NCBI GenBank assembly: GCA_021404785.1 | Contig: QWHH01000005.1 | Span: 1 to 64,000, forward strand | Length of the DNA: 64,000 nucleotides | Source: Lysobacterales bacterium PRO7 | Lineage (GTDB): Bacteria > Pseudomonadota > Gammaproteobacteria > Xanthomonadales > Rhodanobacteraceae | Direction: 5' to 3' | Part shown: positions 45,618-54,819 of the stretch, in pieces | Layout of the letters: each line of letters starts with the position of its first letter | Position numbering within the stretch: position 1 is the stretch's first letter | Notes under the pieces: generated by a model | Seen by the model: only the letters and a program-made list of their open reading frames with translations | The model's database searches: none | Told to the model about the DNA's origin: nothing | Made by a program: the position numbers and the translations under genes

Positions 45618-46514
45618 CTACCAGTAGAAGAACGAAGACACGATGTGTGCGATCAGCGCCGCGAGCAGCGCGAACGACAACGGTACGTGGATGTACAGCC
45701 AGATTTCCATCATCGCCTGATACTGCATGTCGCGCGCAACCTTGGTTGCGAGGCCCTTCTTGCGCGAGATCAGGTCGATCAGCGAGCGCATTGCCTCGCC
45801 CTGCTTGTCGGTCGCGCGGCCGGCGAGAAAGTCCACCATCGCGAACATGGTCGGCATTTCCGTGGTCTTCATCTCCGAGCGCTTGTCGCGTTCGGCCAGC
45901 GACGCATGCAACGAGTCCAGCGCGATGTCGGAGCCGTCGCGGGCGCGCAACTGCGTCCACACGCCGCCGCCTAGGCGCGTGTTCTGGATCGAACGCAACA
46001 CGACCGCATGGATCTTCGGGTCGATGCCGTCCGCCAGGGCGAGCGCGTTCTGGTCGATTTCGGCGACCTCGTCGAGCATGGCCGTGCGCGTGGCGCTGTC
46101 GCGGTTGCGCGTCATCAGGTTCGGATAGCGCAGGTAGACGTAGACGCCGAAGAAACCCGAGAAGATCACCACGAGCATGAGTACGAAGGCGAGGGTGTGG
46201 ATGTTCCAGCCGAACTGGAATCCGCTGTGCAGCAGGACGACCAGGATCAGCGATGTGCCCAGGTAGATGTGCGCCGACAGCCAGCCGCGCAGCGTGCCGG
46301 GACTGTTGCGGTAATTGCGCTTGCGCACGCCGAACAGCATCAGCCAGACGATGAGCGCGGCGCCGATGGTGCCGAGCGTGTAGCCGAGCCAGGTGCCGCC
46401 ATTCGGCGGGCCGCCCGGATCGTGGGCGATGTACGCGATCAGCGAGGCGAGCGTGAGCGCCAGCGCGATCCACAGATATCGCGATTTGGCGTAGGTGAGG
46501 ATGGAATCGTGCAT
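45618..46514 (-). CDS. membrane protein, probable cytochrome b
   Basis: A 298-residue polytopic protein starting MHDSILTYAKS. About five hydrophobic helices are seen: 12-31, 37-61, 76-101, 106-133 and 271-298. Histidines fall within helices (LSAHIYLGTSLILVVLLHSG and YIHVPLSFALLAALIAHIV), at spacings suited to binding two hemes b, as in ferric-reductase or formate-dehydrogenase gamma-type subunits. Between helices 4 and 5 lies a ~135-residue soluble stretch. The gene is 8 nt after the iron-sulfur oxidoreductase, so it probably carries electrons between that protein, the quinone pool and the periplasmic cytochromes. I do not recognise a named family. Confidence 0.78.
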   Translation of the reverse strand: MHDSILTYAKSRYLWIALALTLASLIAYIAHDPGGPPNGGTWLGYTLGTIGAALIVWLMLFGVRKRNYRNSPGTLRGWLSAHIYLGTSLILVVLLHSGFQFGWNIHTLAFVLMLVVIFSGFFGVYVYLRYPNLMTRNRDSATRTAMLDEVAEIDQNALALADGIDPKIHAVVLRSIQNTRLGGGVWTQLRARDGSDIALDSLHASLAERDKRSEMKTTEMPTMFAMVDFLAGRATDKQGEAMRSLIDLISRKKGLATKVARDMQYQAMMEIWLYIHVPLSFALLAALIAHIVSSFFYW

Positions 46515-46522
46515 CGCGGCGC

Positions 46523-48934
46523 TCAGCTGCGCGATTGCGCGTAGGCCGGGAATTCCTCCGGCGAGATGCGGATCGCCGCACCAGTCGGGCAGGAACGCAC
46601 GCAGGCGGGGCCGCCGTGCACGTCCTTGCACATGTCGCACTTGACCGCCTTCTTGATTTCGCCTTCGGCATGGTCGTGGGCGTCGTGCGGCGCCTCGCCC
46701 GGGCCGGGGCCGCGCCCGAACAGCAGCCACTGGATGAGACCCGGCTTCTTCGGCGGCTTGTACGCCATGTGGATCACGCCATACGGGCAGTTGCGCTCGC
46801 AGTTGCCGCAGCCGATGCAGTTGTCGGCGATGAACACCTCGCCGTTCGGCGCGCGATGGATCGCGTCCGGCGGGCAATCCTTCATGCAATGCGGATGCTC
46901 GCAGTGCCGGCACGAGGTCGGCACATGCACGCTGGCGAAGGTCGGGCCGGCCTCGCGGTTCAGGCGCGAGGTGCCGGCGTGGGTTTCGGCGCAGGCCTTT
47001 TCGCAGTTGTCACAGCGCACGCACAGCGATTCGTCGATGAGCAGGATATCGGTCGCTTCGCCGGCGCCCTGCGCGAGGAGGAACGAAATGATGTCGCCGC
47101 CGGTCGGCAGCGCCTGCATGGCGAGATTGGCGGCGGTGCGCTGGCGGTATTCGGACTGCAGGCGCAGGCGCAGCACCGGAATGCGGTTCACGAGCTTCTT
47201 GAAGGATTCGCCGTCCAGGCGCACGGTTTCGCTGGCGATCGCCGCGCGTGCCGTCGCCGAACGCCGCGACTCGCCCATCAGCGCCATCTCGCCGACGTAG
47301 TTGCCGGCGGGCACATAGCTGAGCACCACGTCCTTGCCGCCGATGTTGCGCGAAATCGTGAGCGAGCCGACGCGGACCAGGTGCAGGCTGTCGCCGACTT
47401 CGCCCTCGTTGAACAGCACGTCGCCGGCCTTGAACTTTTCCAGCCGCGCCGCAGCGACCACGTCGGCAAGCTGCTCGGCGCTGGCTTCCGGCGCGAAGCG
47501 CGATTGCAGCGCGCGCAAGATGAACACCTCGTCGATATGGCGCTTCACCGCCTCGACCGAGGCGATGAGGCGGTTCATCGAACGCCGCGGCGTCTCGATC
47601 AGCACGCAGTTGCTTCCGGCCAGCACGGTCGCGGAGCGACGGCGGCCCGAGATCAGGCTCATTTCACCGAAGAATTCGCCGCGGCGCAGGGATACGCGCT
47701 TGTTCGCGGCCTCGTCCACGACCACCTGCACGTCGCCGTCGACGACGCTGAAAAACGTGTTCGTGTAATCGTTGCGCGCGAAGATCGTCTCGCCCGGCGC
47801 CGGCGTGCGGATGTCGGAATCGAGCATGAACTCGCGCAGTTGCAGCGGCGTGATGCTGGCCAGCAACGGCACGTTCTTCTGGATGCGCGCGAGCGCCTCG
47901 TCGACCGAGCGGAAGCCCGGCATCTTCGCGAACTTGGCCTTGAGCAGCGGCTCGTCGGCCGGCTCGACCTTGTTGCCGAGGATGTATTCGATGACCTCGT
48001 AGCCCTGGTTCATCGCCTGCTTGATCAGCGGATAGCCGCCGAGCGCCCCGACAATGTACAGGCCCTTCACGTTGGATTCGTACTGCGAACTGATGGCCGG
48101 CACCGAAGCCGGATCCTTGTTCGGGAACGTCACCCCGCAGGCTTCGACGAAACCGCGTGGTGCGGTCGCGCCGAGGCGTGCGATCACGCGGTCGATCAGT
48201 ATCTGTGCCTTGCCGCTGGCGGTGTTGAGGATCATGCGGCCTTTCTTGCGGCCGACGCTGAGTGCGTCGACGCGTTCGGGACCGGAGTTGTAGTAGCACT
48301 CGATGACACCGTCGGCGATGGCCTTGAGGATGGCCTGCTCATTGCCTTTCTTGGCGCGCGCGAACTCGTCCTTGCGGTTGACGATGACGACGTTGTTCTG
48401 CTTCGACAGCGCCACCGCGTTCTCGATCGCCGCGTCGCCGGCGCCGATCACGACGATGGTCTCGCCGGAGTATTCGTCCGGATCGTCGAGCTGGTATTGC
48501 ACGAACGGCAAGTCCTCGCCGGGCACGCCGAGCTTGCGGATGTTGCCCTGCAGGCCGATGCCGAGCACGACGAAATCCGCGGCGATGAGCTGGCCGTTCG
48601 TGCACTTCAATTCGAAACCGCCGCCCGGTGCCTGCTTGATTGCGCTGACCTCATGGCCGTGGCGCACGTTGATTTTCAGGCGCGCGGCGGATTCGTCCCA
48701 GGCGCCGAGGATGGATTCGCGCGAGCCGGCCTTGAACGGCACCGGCGAGCGCAGCGGCAGGATGCCGGGCTCGTCCATCACGAACTTGCCTTTCTGGTAG
48801 CGGAAGATCGTGTTCGACAGATGCGGTTCGGCTTCGAGCAGCACATGCGATTCGCCGCGCTCGGCGGCGCGCGCCGCGGCGGAAAGCCCGCCCGGACCGG
48901 AACCGACGATGGCGATCTTGAAGCGCTCGGACAT
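46523..48934 (-). CDS. FAD oxidoreductase with two cyclic-nucleotide-binding domains and four [4Fe-4S] sites
   Basis: An 803-residue cytosolic protein. Residues 1-325 are a thioredoxin-reductase-like flavoprotein: FAD motif GSGPGGLSAA (11-20) and NAD(P) motif VIGAGDAAIENA (about 162-173), without a redox CxxC. Two cyclic-nucleotide-binding domains follow; their phosphate cassettes FGEMSLISGRRRSAT (about 422-435) and VGEMALMGESRRSAT (547-561) keep the Glu and Arg that bind cNMP. The C-terminus holds 16 cysteines in four groups (638-648, 675-687, 706-716 and 766-782), enough for four [4Fe-4S] clusters of the HybA/DmsB kind. It is the first gene of the cluster; GGGAGGGA precedes the ATG. Confidence 0.9.
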   Translation of the reverse strand: MSERFKIAIVGSGPGGLSAAARAAERGESHVLLEAEPHLSNTIFRYQKGKFVMDEPGILPLRSPVPFKAGSRESILGAWDESAARLKINVRHGHEVSAIKQAPGGGFELKCTNGQLIAADFVVLGIGLQGNIRKLGVPGEDLPFVQYQLDDPDEYSGETIVVIGAGDAAIENAVALSKQNNVVIVNRKDEFARAKKGNEQAILKAIADGVIECYYNSGPERVDALSVGRKKGRMILNTASGKAQILIDRVIARLGATAPRGFVEACGVTFPNKDPASVPAISSQYESNVKGLYIVGALGGYPLIKQAMNQGYEVIEYILGNKVEPADEPLLKAKFAKMPGFRSVDEALARIQKNVPLLASITPLQLREFMLDSDIRTPAPGETIFARNDYTNTFFSVVDGDVQVVVDEAANKRVSLRRGEFFGEMSLISGRRRSATVLAGSNCVLIETPRRSMNRLIASVEAVKRHIDEVFILRALQSRFAPEASAEQLADVVAAARLEKFKAGDVLFNEGEVGDSLHLVRVGSLTISRNIGGKDVVLSYVPAGNYVGEMALMGESRRSATARAAIASETVRLDGESFKKLVNRIPVLRLRLQSEYRQRTAANLAMQALPTGGDIISFLLAQGAGEATDILLIDESLCVRCDNCEKACAETHAGTSRLNREAGPTFASVHVPTSCRHCEHPHCMKDCPPDAIHRAPNGEVFIADNCIGCGNCERNCPYGVIHMAYKPPKKPGLIQWLLFGRGPGPGEAPHDAHDHAEGEIKKAVKCDMCKDVHGGPACVRSCPTGAAIRISPEEFPAYAQSRS

Positions 48935-49001
48935 GTGTCCCTCCCCGTGGCAGATGATACCGAATGTGCCGCACTGGCGCGCAATCTGCGATGATTCGGC
49001 G

Positions 49002-50933
49002 ATGACGGATTTTCTCGCCGACACTGCGGATTGCGTCGCGCGCATCCTTGCCCACGCGCGCGGAACGCTGAAACTCGCCACGCCGCTGGGCCTGGGCAAG
49101 CCGAACGAGTTGCTCAATGCGCTGTATGCGGCCGCGGCGCACGATGCGTCGCTGAGGTTCGACATCTACACCGCGCTGTCGCTGGCGCGTCCCAAGGCGA
49201 AGAGCGATCTGGAACGGCGATTCCTCGAGCCGTTCCTCGAACGTCAATTCGGCAAAAACTATCCGGACCTGGCCTGGGTCGCAGCGCAGCATGCGAACGC
49301 GCTGCCGGCGAATATCCGCGTGCACGAGTTCTATCTGCAGTCCGGTGCGATGCTCGGCGTGGCACAGTCGCAGCGCGACTACGCGAGCCTGAACTACACG
49401 CACGCGGCGCGCGATCTGGCCGGCGTCGGCATCAATGTCGTCGTGCAGATCATCGCGGTGCGCGGTCATGGCGCAGCGCGGCAATACAGTCTCGGCTGCA
49501 ATCCCGATACGACAACCGACCTGTTCGACCGCATGACCGCGATCGGCGCGCCGCGGCCGCTGATGGTGGGCGTGATCCATCCGGATTTGCCCTTCATCGG
49601 CAACGAGGCGCTGGTCGAAGAAAGATTCTTCGACATCGTGCTGGACGATCCATCCTCGTCGCATGCGCTGTTCGCGTTGCCGCGCGAGCCCGTGGATACC
49701 GCCGAGTACGCGCTTGGGCTGCATGCGAGCACGCTGGTGCGCGATGGCGGCACCTTGCAGATCGGCATCGGCGCGTTGTCGGATGCGCTGGTGCATGCTC
49801 TGCTGCTGCGGCATGCGCATAACGCGGATTACCGCGCCGCACTTCAGGCGCTCGGAAACGTCGACGCGAGCCTGTCGGCTAGTTGTGGCGGCATGGACCC
49901 GATGCCGCGCGGCCTGTATGGCGCCAGCGAAATGATCATGGATGGCTTCATGCACCTGGCCCGCGCCGGAATCCTGTCGCGACGGGTCTATGACGATCTC
50001 GACATCGAGAAGGCGCTGGCAACGGGACGAACCATGGATGTATCCGGCCGCGGCGACGGACGCTATCTGCGCGGCGCGTTCTATCTGGGGTCGAAGGCGT
50101 TCTACGCCTGGCTGCGCGGACTGCAAGGCGCGGACTTCGACGGCCTGTCGATGACGCGCGTATCCGACATCAATCAACTCTACGGCGGGCGCGAGACACT
50201 CGATGCGCTGCAACGCCGCGGCGCGCGTTTTTTCAACACCTGCATGATGGCGACCGTGCTCGGCGCTGCGGTATCCGACACGCTGGAAAACGGGCAGGTC
50301 GTCAGCGGCGTCGGTGGCCAATACAACTTCGTGGCGATGGCGCATGCACTCGCGGACGGACGCTCAATCCTGATGTTGCGCAGCACGCGCACGCGCGGCG
50401 GCAAGCTGCATTCGAACATCCTGTGGAATTACGGCCAGTGCACCATCCCGCGTCATCTGCGCGACATTTACGTGACCGAATACGGCGTGGCCGATCTGCG
50501 TGGCAAATCCGATGAGGACTGCATCATCGCCATGCTCGGCATTGCCGACGCGCGTTTCGTCGATGCGCTCGCCACGCAGGCCAAGGCGGCGGGAAAATTG
50601 CGCCGCGATTTCGCCATCCCCGCCGCGTGCCGACAGAACACGCCCGCACACCTTGCCGCGGCGCTCGCGCCGCAGCGCCAACGCTTTCCGAATTTCCCGT
50701 TCGGCAGCGATTTCGATGACACCGAATTGCGCCTGTTGCCGGCCTTGCAGAAGCTACAGGCACTGGCCGCAAACAAATGGCGTCTGGCGGTATTTGTGCT
50801 TGGGGCTTTGCTATCAGGTAGCCCGCGTCTGGCCGATGCCAGCCTGTATGAACGCATGGGACTGACGCGTCCGCGCGGCGTGGGCGAGCGCCTGACGCGA
50901 CGCCTGTTGGCGCGGGCCCTGCGCGAGCGCTGA
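49002..50933 (+). CDS. acetyl-CoA hydrolase/transferase family protein
   Basis: A 643-residue protein of the acetyl-CoA hydrolase/CoA-transferase family. It carries the family motifs GGTLQIGIGALSDALVHAL, GGQYNFVAMAHAL and VTEYGVADLRGKSDEDCI. It should hydrolyse acetyl-CoA or move CoA between acetate and another acid such as succinate. The C-terminal ~60 residues (VFVLGALLSGSPRLADASLY) are an extension beyond the usual length. It is transcribed away from the electron-transfer cluster, leaving a 67-nt shared upstream region. Confidence 0.85.
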   Translation: MTDFLADTADCVARILAHARGTLKLATPLGLGKPNELLNALYAAAAHDASLRFDIYTALSLARPKAKSDLERRFLEPFLERQFGKNYPDLAWVAAQHANALPANIRVHEFYLQSGAMLGVAQSQRDYASLNYTHAARDLAGVGINVVVQIIAVRGHGAARQYSLGCNPDTTTDLFDRMTAIGAPRPLMVGVIHPDLPFIGNEALVEERFFDIVLDDPSSSHALFALPREPVDTAEYALGLHASTLVRDGGTLQIGIGALSDALVHALLLRHAHNADYRAALQALGNVDASLSASCGGMDPMPRGLYGASEMIMDGFMHLARAGILSRRVYDDLDIEKALATGRTMDVSGRGDGRYLRGAFYLGSKAFYAWLRGLQGADFDGLSMTRVSDINQLYGGRETLDALQRRGARFFNTCMMATVLGAAVSDTLENGQVVSGVGGQYNFVAMAHALADGRSILMLRSTRTRGGKLHSNILWNYGQCTIPRHLRDIYVTEYGVADLRGKSDEDCIIAMLGIADARFVDALATQAKAAGKLRRDFAIPAACRQNTPAHLAAALAPQRQRFPNFPFGSDFDDTELRLLPALQKLQALAANKWRLAVFVLGALLSGSPRLADASLYERMGLTRPRGVGERLTRRLLARALRER

Positions 50934-50979
50934 AAAGGGCAGCAGGAGTATACTTGGCGCCCGTGGACAGGGGTGTTCA

Positions 50980-52713
50980 ATGAGCGTGTTGTTCGATCGG
51001 TTGGCCAGTGCATTGCCGGAACGGCATGCTCCGCGGCGCAATTCGTTCGCCAGCGACGCCAGATCCGTGCGCCAGTGGCTGGCGCAATTGCCGTTGGCCA
51101 ACCCGGGAGCCACCGCGCGCCTGTTGATGTCCGCATTGCGCGAATTGAACCAGCTGCACATTGATCCGCAACAGCGCATCGATGCACTGGAGTTGCTGCG
51201 CGAACCGATCGGTGAAATCGTCGCCACCCTCGACAAGCAGGTACTCGGCGACAGTTTCCCGCTGCCGCCGCTGAAGCAGCAGATTGGCCAATTGGCCCAG
51301 GATTTCGAGCACGAACTGGCGTTGGGATATTGCGCCGCGGTTTACGACCTTTGCGCTCCGGCGGGAGCCGTTCCGTTCCTGCGCGGCAAGCCCGTGGCCC
51401 TGGCGTTGACACGTGCCATGCGGCATCGTGGCGGTTTCCTGTATCAAGCGTACCTGCGCTATCACGCCCCGCCAGCAGGCGCATGGCAGAACCTGCACGA
51501 TCTGTTCGGCTTTGCCGCCGCCGTCGGCGCAGTCGACCGCGCGGTGTCGGGACGAGCCGGCACGACGACCAGCGTGCGCCTGGCCTACATCCAGGCTCTG
51601 CTGTTCGCGTTGTCGAATCCATACCGGTTTTCCCAGCGTGAAAATGGCGACATCCACGAACTCACGCGAATCTGGTCCACGCATTGCGAACTGCGCGAAG
51701 GCCGCGCGCCGAGCGGGGCGATTGCGATCCGCACGGGCGATGACCACGGTCCTGGCTACATCGCCACGGAGCGCCGAGCTCCCGAGGCGGATTCGTGGGC
51801 GCTGGAAATCAGCGGATTGGTGCGTTTCCTGGAAGGTCATCTCGCCCTGTTGCCGCCCGGCACGCACGTCACCCAGTTCGGCAGCCGAGACGCACCGGTT
51901 ACGGTTGCGACCGACCTGGTCGGGCGCCTCATGCACGCATGGGAATCCGGCGCCGAGCGCAGCCAGGCACGCCTGCCTGCAAGCCACACGCTCGATTCCG
52001 TGGTCGGATTGCATGACTTGCACTATGTGCTTGCCGGCAACGCCGATTTCGAGGGATTCCTGATCAAGACACGTGGCGTCGCCATCACCCTGCACGAGGG
52101 TGATCGTGCGGCAACCTGGGCCAACAACGCGGCTGGGGCCGCGCGCATCCGGCGCATCCCGGCGCGGGTCATCGACCAGAGTCTGGGCGGCTATCGGCTT
52201 GCCTGGGAGAAAACCGAGGGCATGCGTCTGCGCGTCGGCGAACTGCTTGGCCTGGCGCCACAGTCTGACGACGACGAGGCACGCGACTGGATGGTTGGCG
52301 CGATCCGCTGGCTGCGGATCGAAGGCGAGGGCATGCAGGCAGGCGTGGAGTTGCTGGCGCGACGAGCGCAACCAGCCGCAGTGCGCAGCTTCGACACACA
52401 CGGCATACCGCGTGCCGCCATGCGCGCGATCGCCCTGGAAGACATGGATAGCGGCGAAATGGCGGCGATCGTCGTGCCTGCGCTGTTCGAACGCGATGCC
52501 GGCGAGATCGAATTGACGCGGCCGGGTGACCCTTACCGTTGGCCCGCCGAGCCGGTGATCGAGACCCTGCGCGGGCTACGTACCAGCGATGGCGGTGGCG
52601 GCTATCTGCGCATCGAACTGATCGGCGGCGCCGGTGCGATCGAATCCGGTGCGCCGCAAGCGGCAAATGACGATTCGGGAATACCGGCGTCGGTCAACGG
52701 TGATGGTGCTTGA
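50980..52713 (+). CDS. conserved protein of unknown function (possible C-terminal PilZ-like part)
   Basis: A 577-residue soluble protein without signal peptide or membrane helices. The N-terminal ~330 residues are mostly helical ([20 protein letters not shown]). From about residue 395 the sequence [20 protein letters not shown], then RVGELLGLA, recalls a PilZ-like barrel, but the diagnostic RxxxR and DxSxxG motifs are not clear, so c-di-GMP binding is only a possibility. A similar unknown protein lies beside ispG in related genomes, to my recollection. A possible -10 (TATACT, 50949-50954) precedes it. Confidence 0.7.
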   Translation: MSVLFDRLASALPERHAPRRNSFASDARSVRQWLAQLPLANPGATARLLMSALRELNQLHIDPQQRIDALELLREPIGEIVATLDKQVLGDSFPLPPLKQQIGQLAQDFEHELALGYCAAVYDLCAPAGAVPFLRGKPVALALTRAMRHRGGFLYQAYLRYHAPPAGAWQNLHDLFGFAAAVGAVDRAVSGRAGTTTSVRLAYIQALLFALSNPYRFSQRENGDIHELTRIWSTHCELREGRAPSGAIAIRTGDDHGPGYIATERRAPEADSWALEISGLVRFLEGHLALLPPGTHVTQFGSRDAPVTVATDLVGRLMHAWESGAERSQARLPASHTLDSVVGLHDLHYVLAGNADFEGFLIKTRGVAITLHEGDRAATWANNAAGAARIRRIPARVIDQSLGGYRLAWEKTEGMRLRVGELLGLAPQSDDDEARDWMVGAIRWLRIEGEGMQAGVELLARRAQPAAVRSFDTHGIPRAAMRAIALEDMDSGEMAAIVVPALFERDAGEIELTRPGDPYRWPAEPVIETLRGLRTSDGGGGYLRIELIGGAGAIESGAPQAANDDSGIPASVNGDGA

Positions 52714-52768
52714 CGGCTTGGCGCCGAACGGGTCAACTGCACGCAGCAGGCAAGTTCTCGAAACCGTG

Positions 52769-54013
52769 ATGACATCCGAAGACCAGACGGCGGCGCCGCG
52801 CATGCGCCGCGCAAGTGTGGGCGTGAGCATCGGTGGCGTGCGCGTCGGCGCCGATGCGCCGATCGTCGTGCAGTCGATGACCAATACCGATACGGCTGAT
52901 GTTGCCGCGACCGCCAAACAGGTCGCGGAACTCGCTCGCGCGGGATCCGAACTCGTGCGCATTACCGTCAACACGCCGGAAGCCGCCGCTGCCGTGCCGC
53001 GCATCCGCGAGCGCCTGGACATGATGGGTGTCGGTGTCCCGCTGATCGGCGATTTCCATTACAACGGCCACCAGTTGCTGGCCGCCGAACCGGCCTGCGC
53101 GCAAGCGCTGGCCAAGTACCGGATCAATCCCGGCAATGTTGGTTTCGGCAAGAAGCGCGATACCCAGTTCTCGACCATCATCGAGTTCGCATTGAAGTAC
53201 GAAAAGCCCGTGCGCATTGGCGCCAACTGGGGCTCGCTCGATCAGTCTTTGCTGGCTGCGCTGATGGACGAAAATCATTCCCGCACGCAGCCCTGGGATG
53301 CGGCACGCGTAGCCCGCGAAGCCCTGATCCGTTCAGCGTTGGATTCAGCGGCGCGCGCAGAAGAATTGGGATTAACTTCGGATCGTATCTTGTTGTCTTG
53401 CAAGGTTTCTGGTGTGCAAGAATTGATCGCTGTCTACCGCGATCTGGCGGTCCGCTGCGATTTCGCCCTGCACTTGGGATTGACCGAGGCGGGTATGGGT
53501 TCCAAGGGAATCGTTGGCTCGACCGCCGCGCTGGCCGTGCTGCTGCAGGAAGGCATCGGCGACACCATCCGTATCTCGCTCACACCGGAGCCGGGTGAGT
53601 CACGCACGCGCGAGGTGATCGTCGCGCAGGAATTGTTGCAAACGATGGGTCTGCGCGCGTTTACGCCGCTGGTTACGGCATGCCCGGGTTGCGGGCGCAC
53701 GACGAGCACGCTGTTCCAGCAGATCGCCAAAACCGTGCAGGATCATGTCCGCGCGAAGATGCCGGAGTGGCGCGTCAAGTACGACGGCGTCGAGAACCTC
53801 ACCCTTGCGGTGATGGGCTGCGTGGTCAACGGGCCGGGCGAATCGCGCCACGCCGATATCGGCATTTCGTTGCCTGGCACCGGCGAGGCGCCGGCCGCAC
53901 CAGTTTTCATCGACGGTGAAAAGGCGATGACCTTGCGCGGCGCGAACATTGCGACCGAATTCGTCGGCGTGATCGAGGACTACGTCGCGCGCAAGTACGC
54001 GGCGCGGCACTGA
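52769..54013 (+). CDS. ispG: 4-hydroxy-3-methylbut-2-enyl-diphosphate synthase
   Basis: A 414-residue iron-sulfur enzyme of the MEP isoprenoid pathway; it converts the cyclic diphosphate MEcPP to [25 protein letters not shown], then MTNTDTADV, marks the N-terminus. The [4Fe-4S] cluster ligands are in [10 protein letters not shown] and [12 protein letters not shown]. The frame is open 45 codons further upstream, overlapping the previous gene, but ATG at 52769 gives the normal length. kdsB follows 4 nt downstream. Confidence 0.96.
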   Translation: MTSEDQTAAPRMRRASVGVSIGGVRVGADAPIVVQSMTNTDTADVAATAKQVAELARAGSELVRITVNTPEAAAAVPRIRERLDMMGVGVPLIGDFHYNGHQLLAAEPACAQALAKYRINPGNVGFGKKRDTQFSTIIEFALKYEKPVRIGANWGSLDQSLLAALMDENHSRTQPWDAARVAREALIRSALDSAARAEELGLTSDRILLSCKVSGVQELIAVYRDLAVRCDFALHLGLTEAGMGSKGIVGSTAALAVLLQEGIGDTIRISLTPEPGESRTREVIVAQELLQTMGLRAFTPLVTACPGCGRTTSTLFQQIAKTVQDHVRAKMPEWRVKYDGVENLTLAVMGCVVNGPGESRHADIGISLPGTGEAPAAPVFIDGEKAMTLRGANIATEFVGVIEDYVARKYAARH

Positions 54014-54017
54014 GGCC

Positions 54018-54788
54018 ATGGGCGCGGAACCCTTCATCGTCGCCATTCCTGCGCGTTATGCGTCCACGCGCTTGCCCGGCAAGCCGCTCCAGATGATCGC
54101 CGGCGAGCCGATGATCATGCACGTCGCGCGGCGGGCGATCGCGGCCGGTGCGGCGCAAGTCGTGGTCGCCACGGACGATGTTCGCATCATAGATGCCTTG
54201 CGTGATGCGGCGGTGCGCGTGGTGATGACTCGCCTCGATCATCTTTCCGGAAGCGACCGGCTGGCCGAGTGTGCCGAACACTTGCGTTGGGCGGACGGTG
54301 CCATCATCGTGAACCTGCAAGGCGACGAGCCGCTGGCGCCACCGAGCGGAATCCGCGCCGTGGCCGAATGCCTTGCATCGAGCAATGCGTCGATGGCGAC
54401 GCTGGTCACGCCGATCGCCAGCGCGCAGGAATTGTTCGATCCGAACTGTGTAAAAGTCGTGGCCGGTCGCGACGGAAATGCGCTGTACTTCTCGCGTGCG
54501 CCTCTGCCGTGGGCACGTGATGCGTTCGCGCGTACCCGCGACGCGTTGCCGGATGGACACGTCTTTCTGCGCCATATCGGCATTTACGCCTATCGCGCGG
54601 GATTCCTGCGCGCGTTCGCCGCGTTGGCGCCGACGCCGGCCGAGCGCGCCGAATCGCTGGAACAACTGCGCGCCCTTGAACATGGCCATCGCATCGCTGT
54701 GCGCCTTGCGCCCGAGCCGTTCCCGGGCGGCGTCGATACGCCCGAGGACCTGGCGCGGGTCGATGCGCAGCTGCGCAAGGGCGCATAA
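54018..54788 (+). CDS. kdsB: CMP-KDO synthetase
   Basis: A 256-residue nucleotidyltransferase that activates the lipopolysaccharide sugar KDO as CMP-KDO. The sequence opens with [19 protein letters not shown], the family hallmark. [14 protein letters not shown] and [13 protein letters not shown] are further conserved blocks. It is needed for the lipid A-KDO core, so it is normally essential in Gram-negatives. The start is 4 nt after ispG. Confidence 0.96.
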   Translation: MGAEPFIVAIPARYASTRLPGKPLQMIAGEPMIMHVARRAIAAGAAQVVVATDDVRIIDALRDAAVRVVMTRLDHLSGSDRLAECAEHLRWADGAIIVNLQGDEPLAPPSGIRAVAECLASSNASMATLVTPIASAQELFDPNCVKVVAGRDGNALYFSRAPLPWARDAFARTRDALPDGHVFLRHIGIYAYRAGFLRAFAALAPTPAERAESLEQLRALEHGHRIAVRLAPEPFPGGVDTPEDLARVDAQLRKGA

Positions 54789-54819
54789 TGGCGGCGGTCA
54801 TCAGCAATCCCCAACACGC

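Noticed and set aside
46535-48994. 819-residue open frame on the plus strand opposite the iron-sulfur oxidoreductase
   Set aside because: No motifs or ribosome site; amino-acid composition is that of an antisense frame. The minus-strand gene is supported by FAD, cNMP and cysteine motifs.
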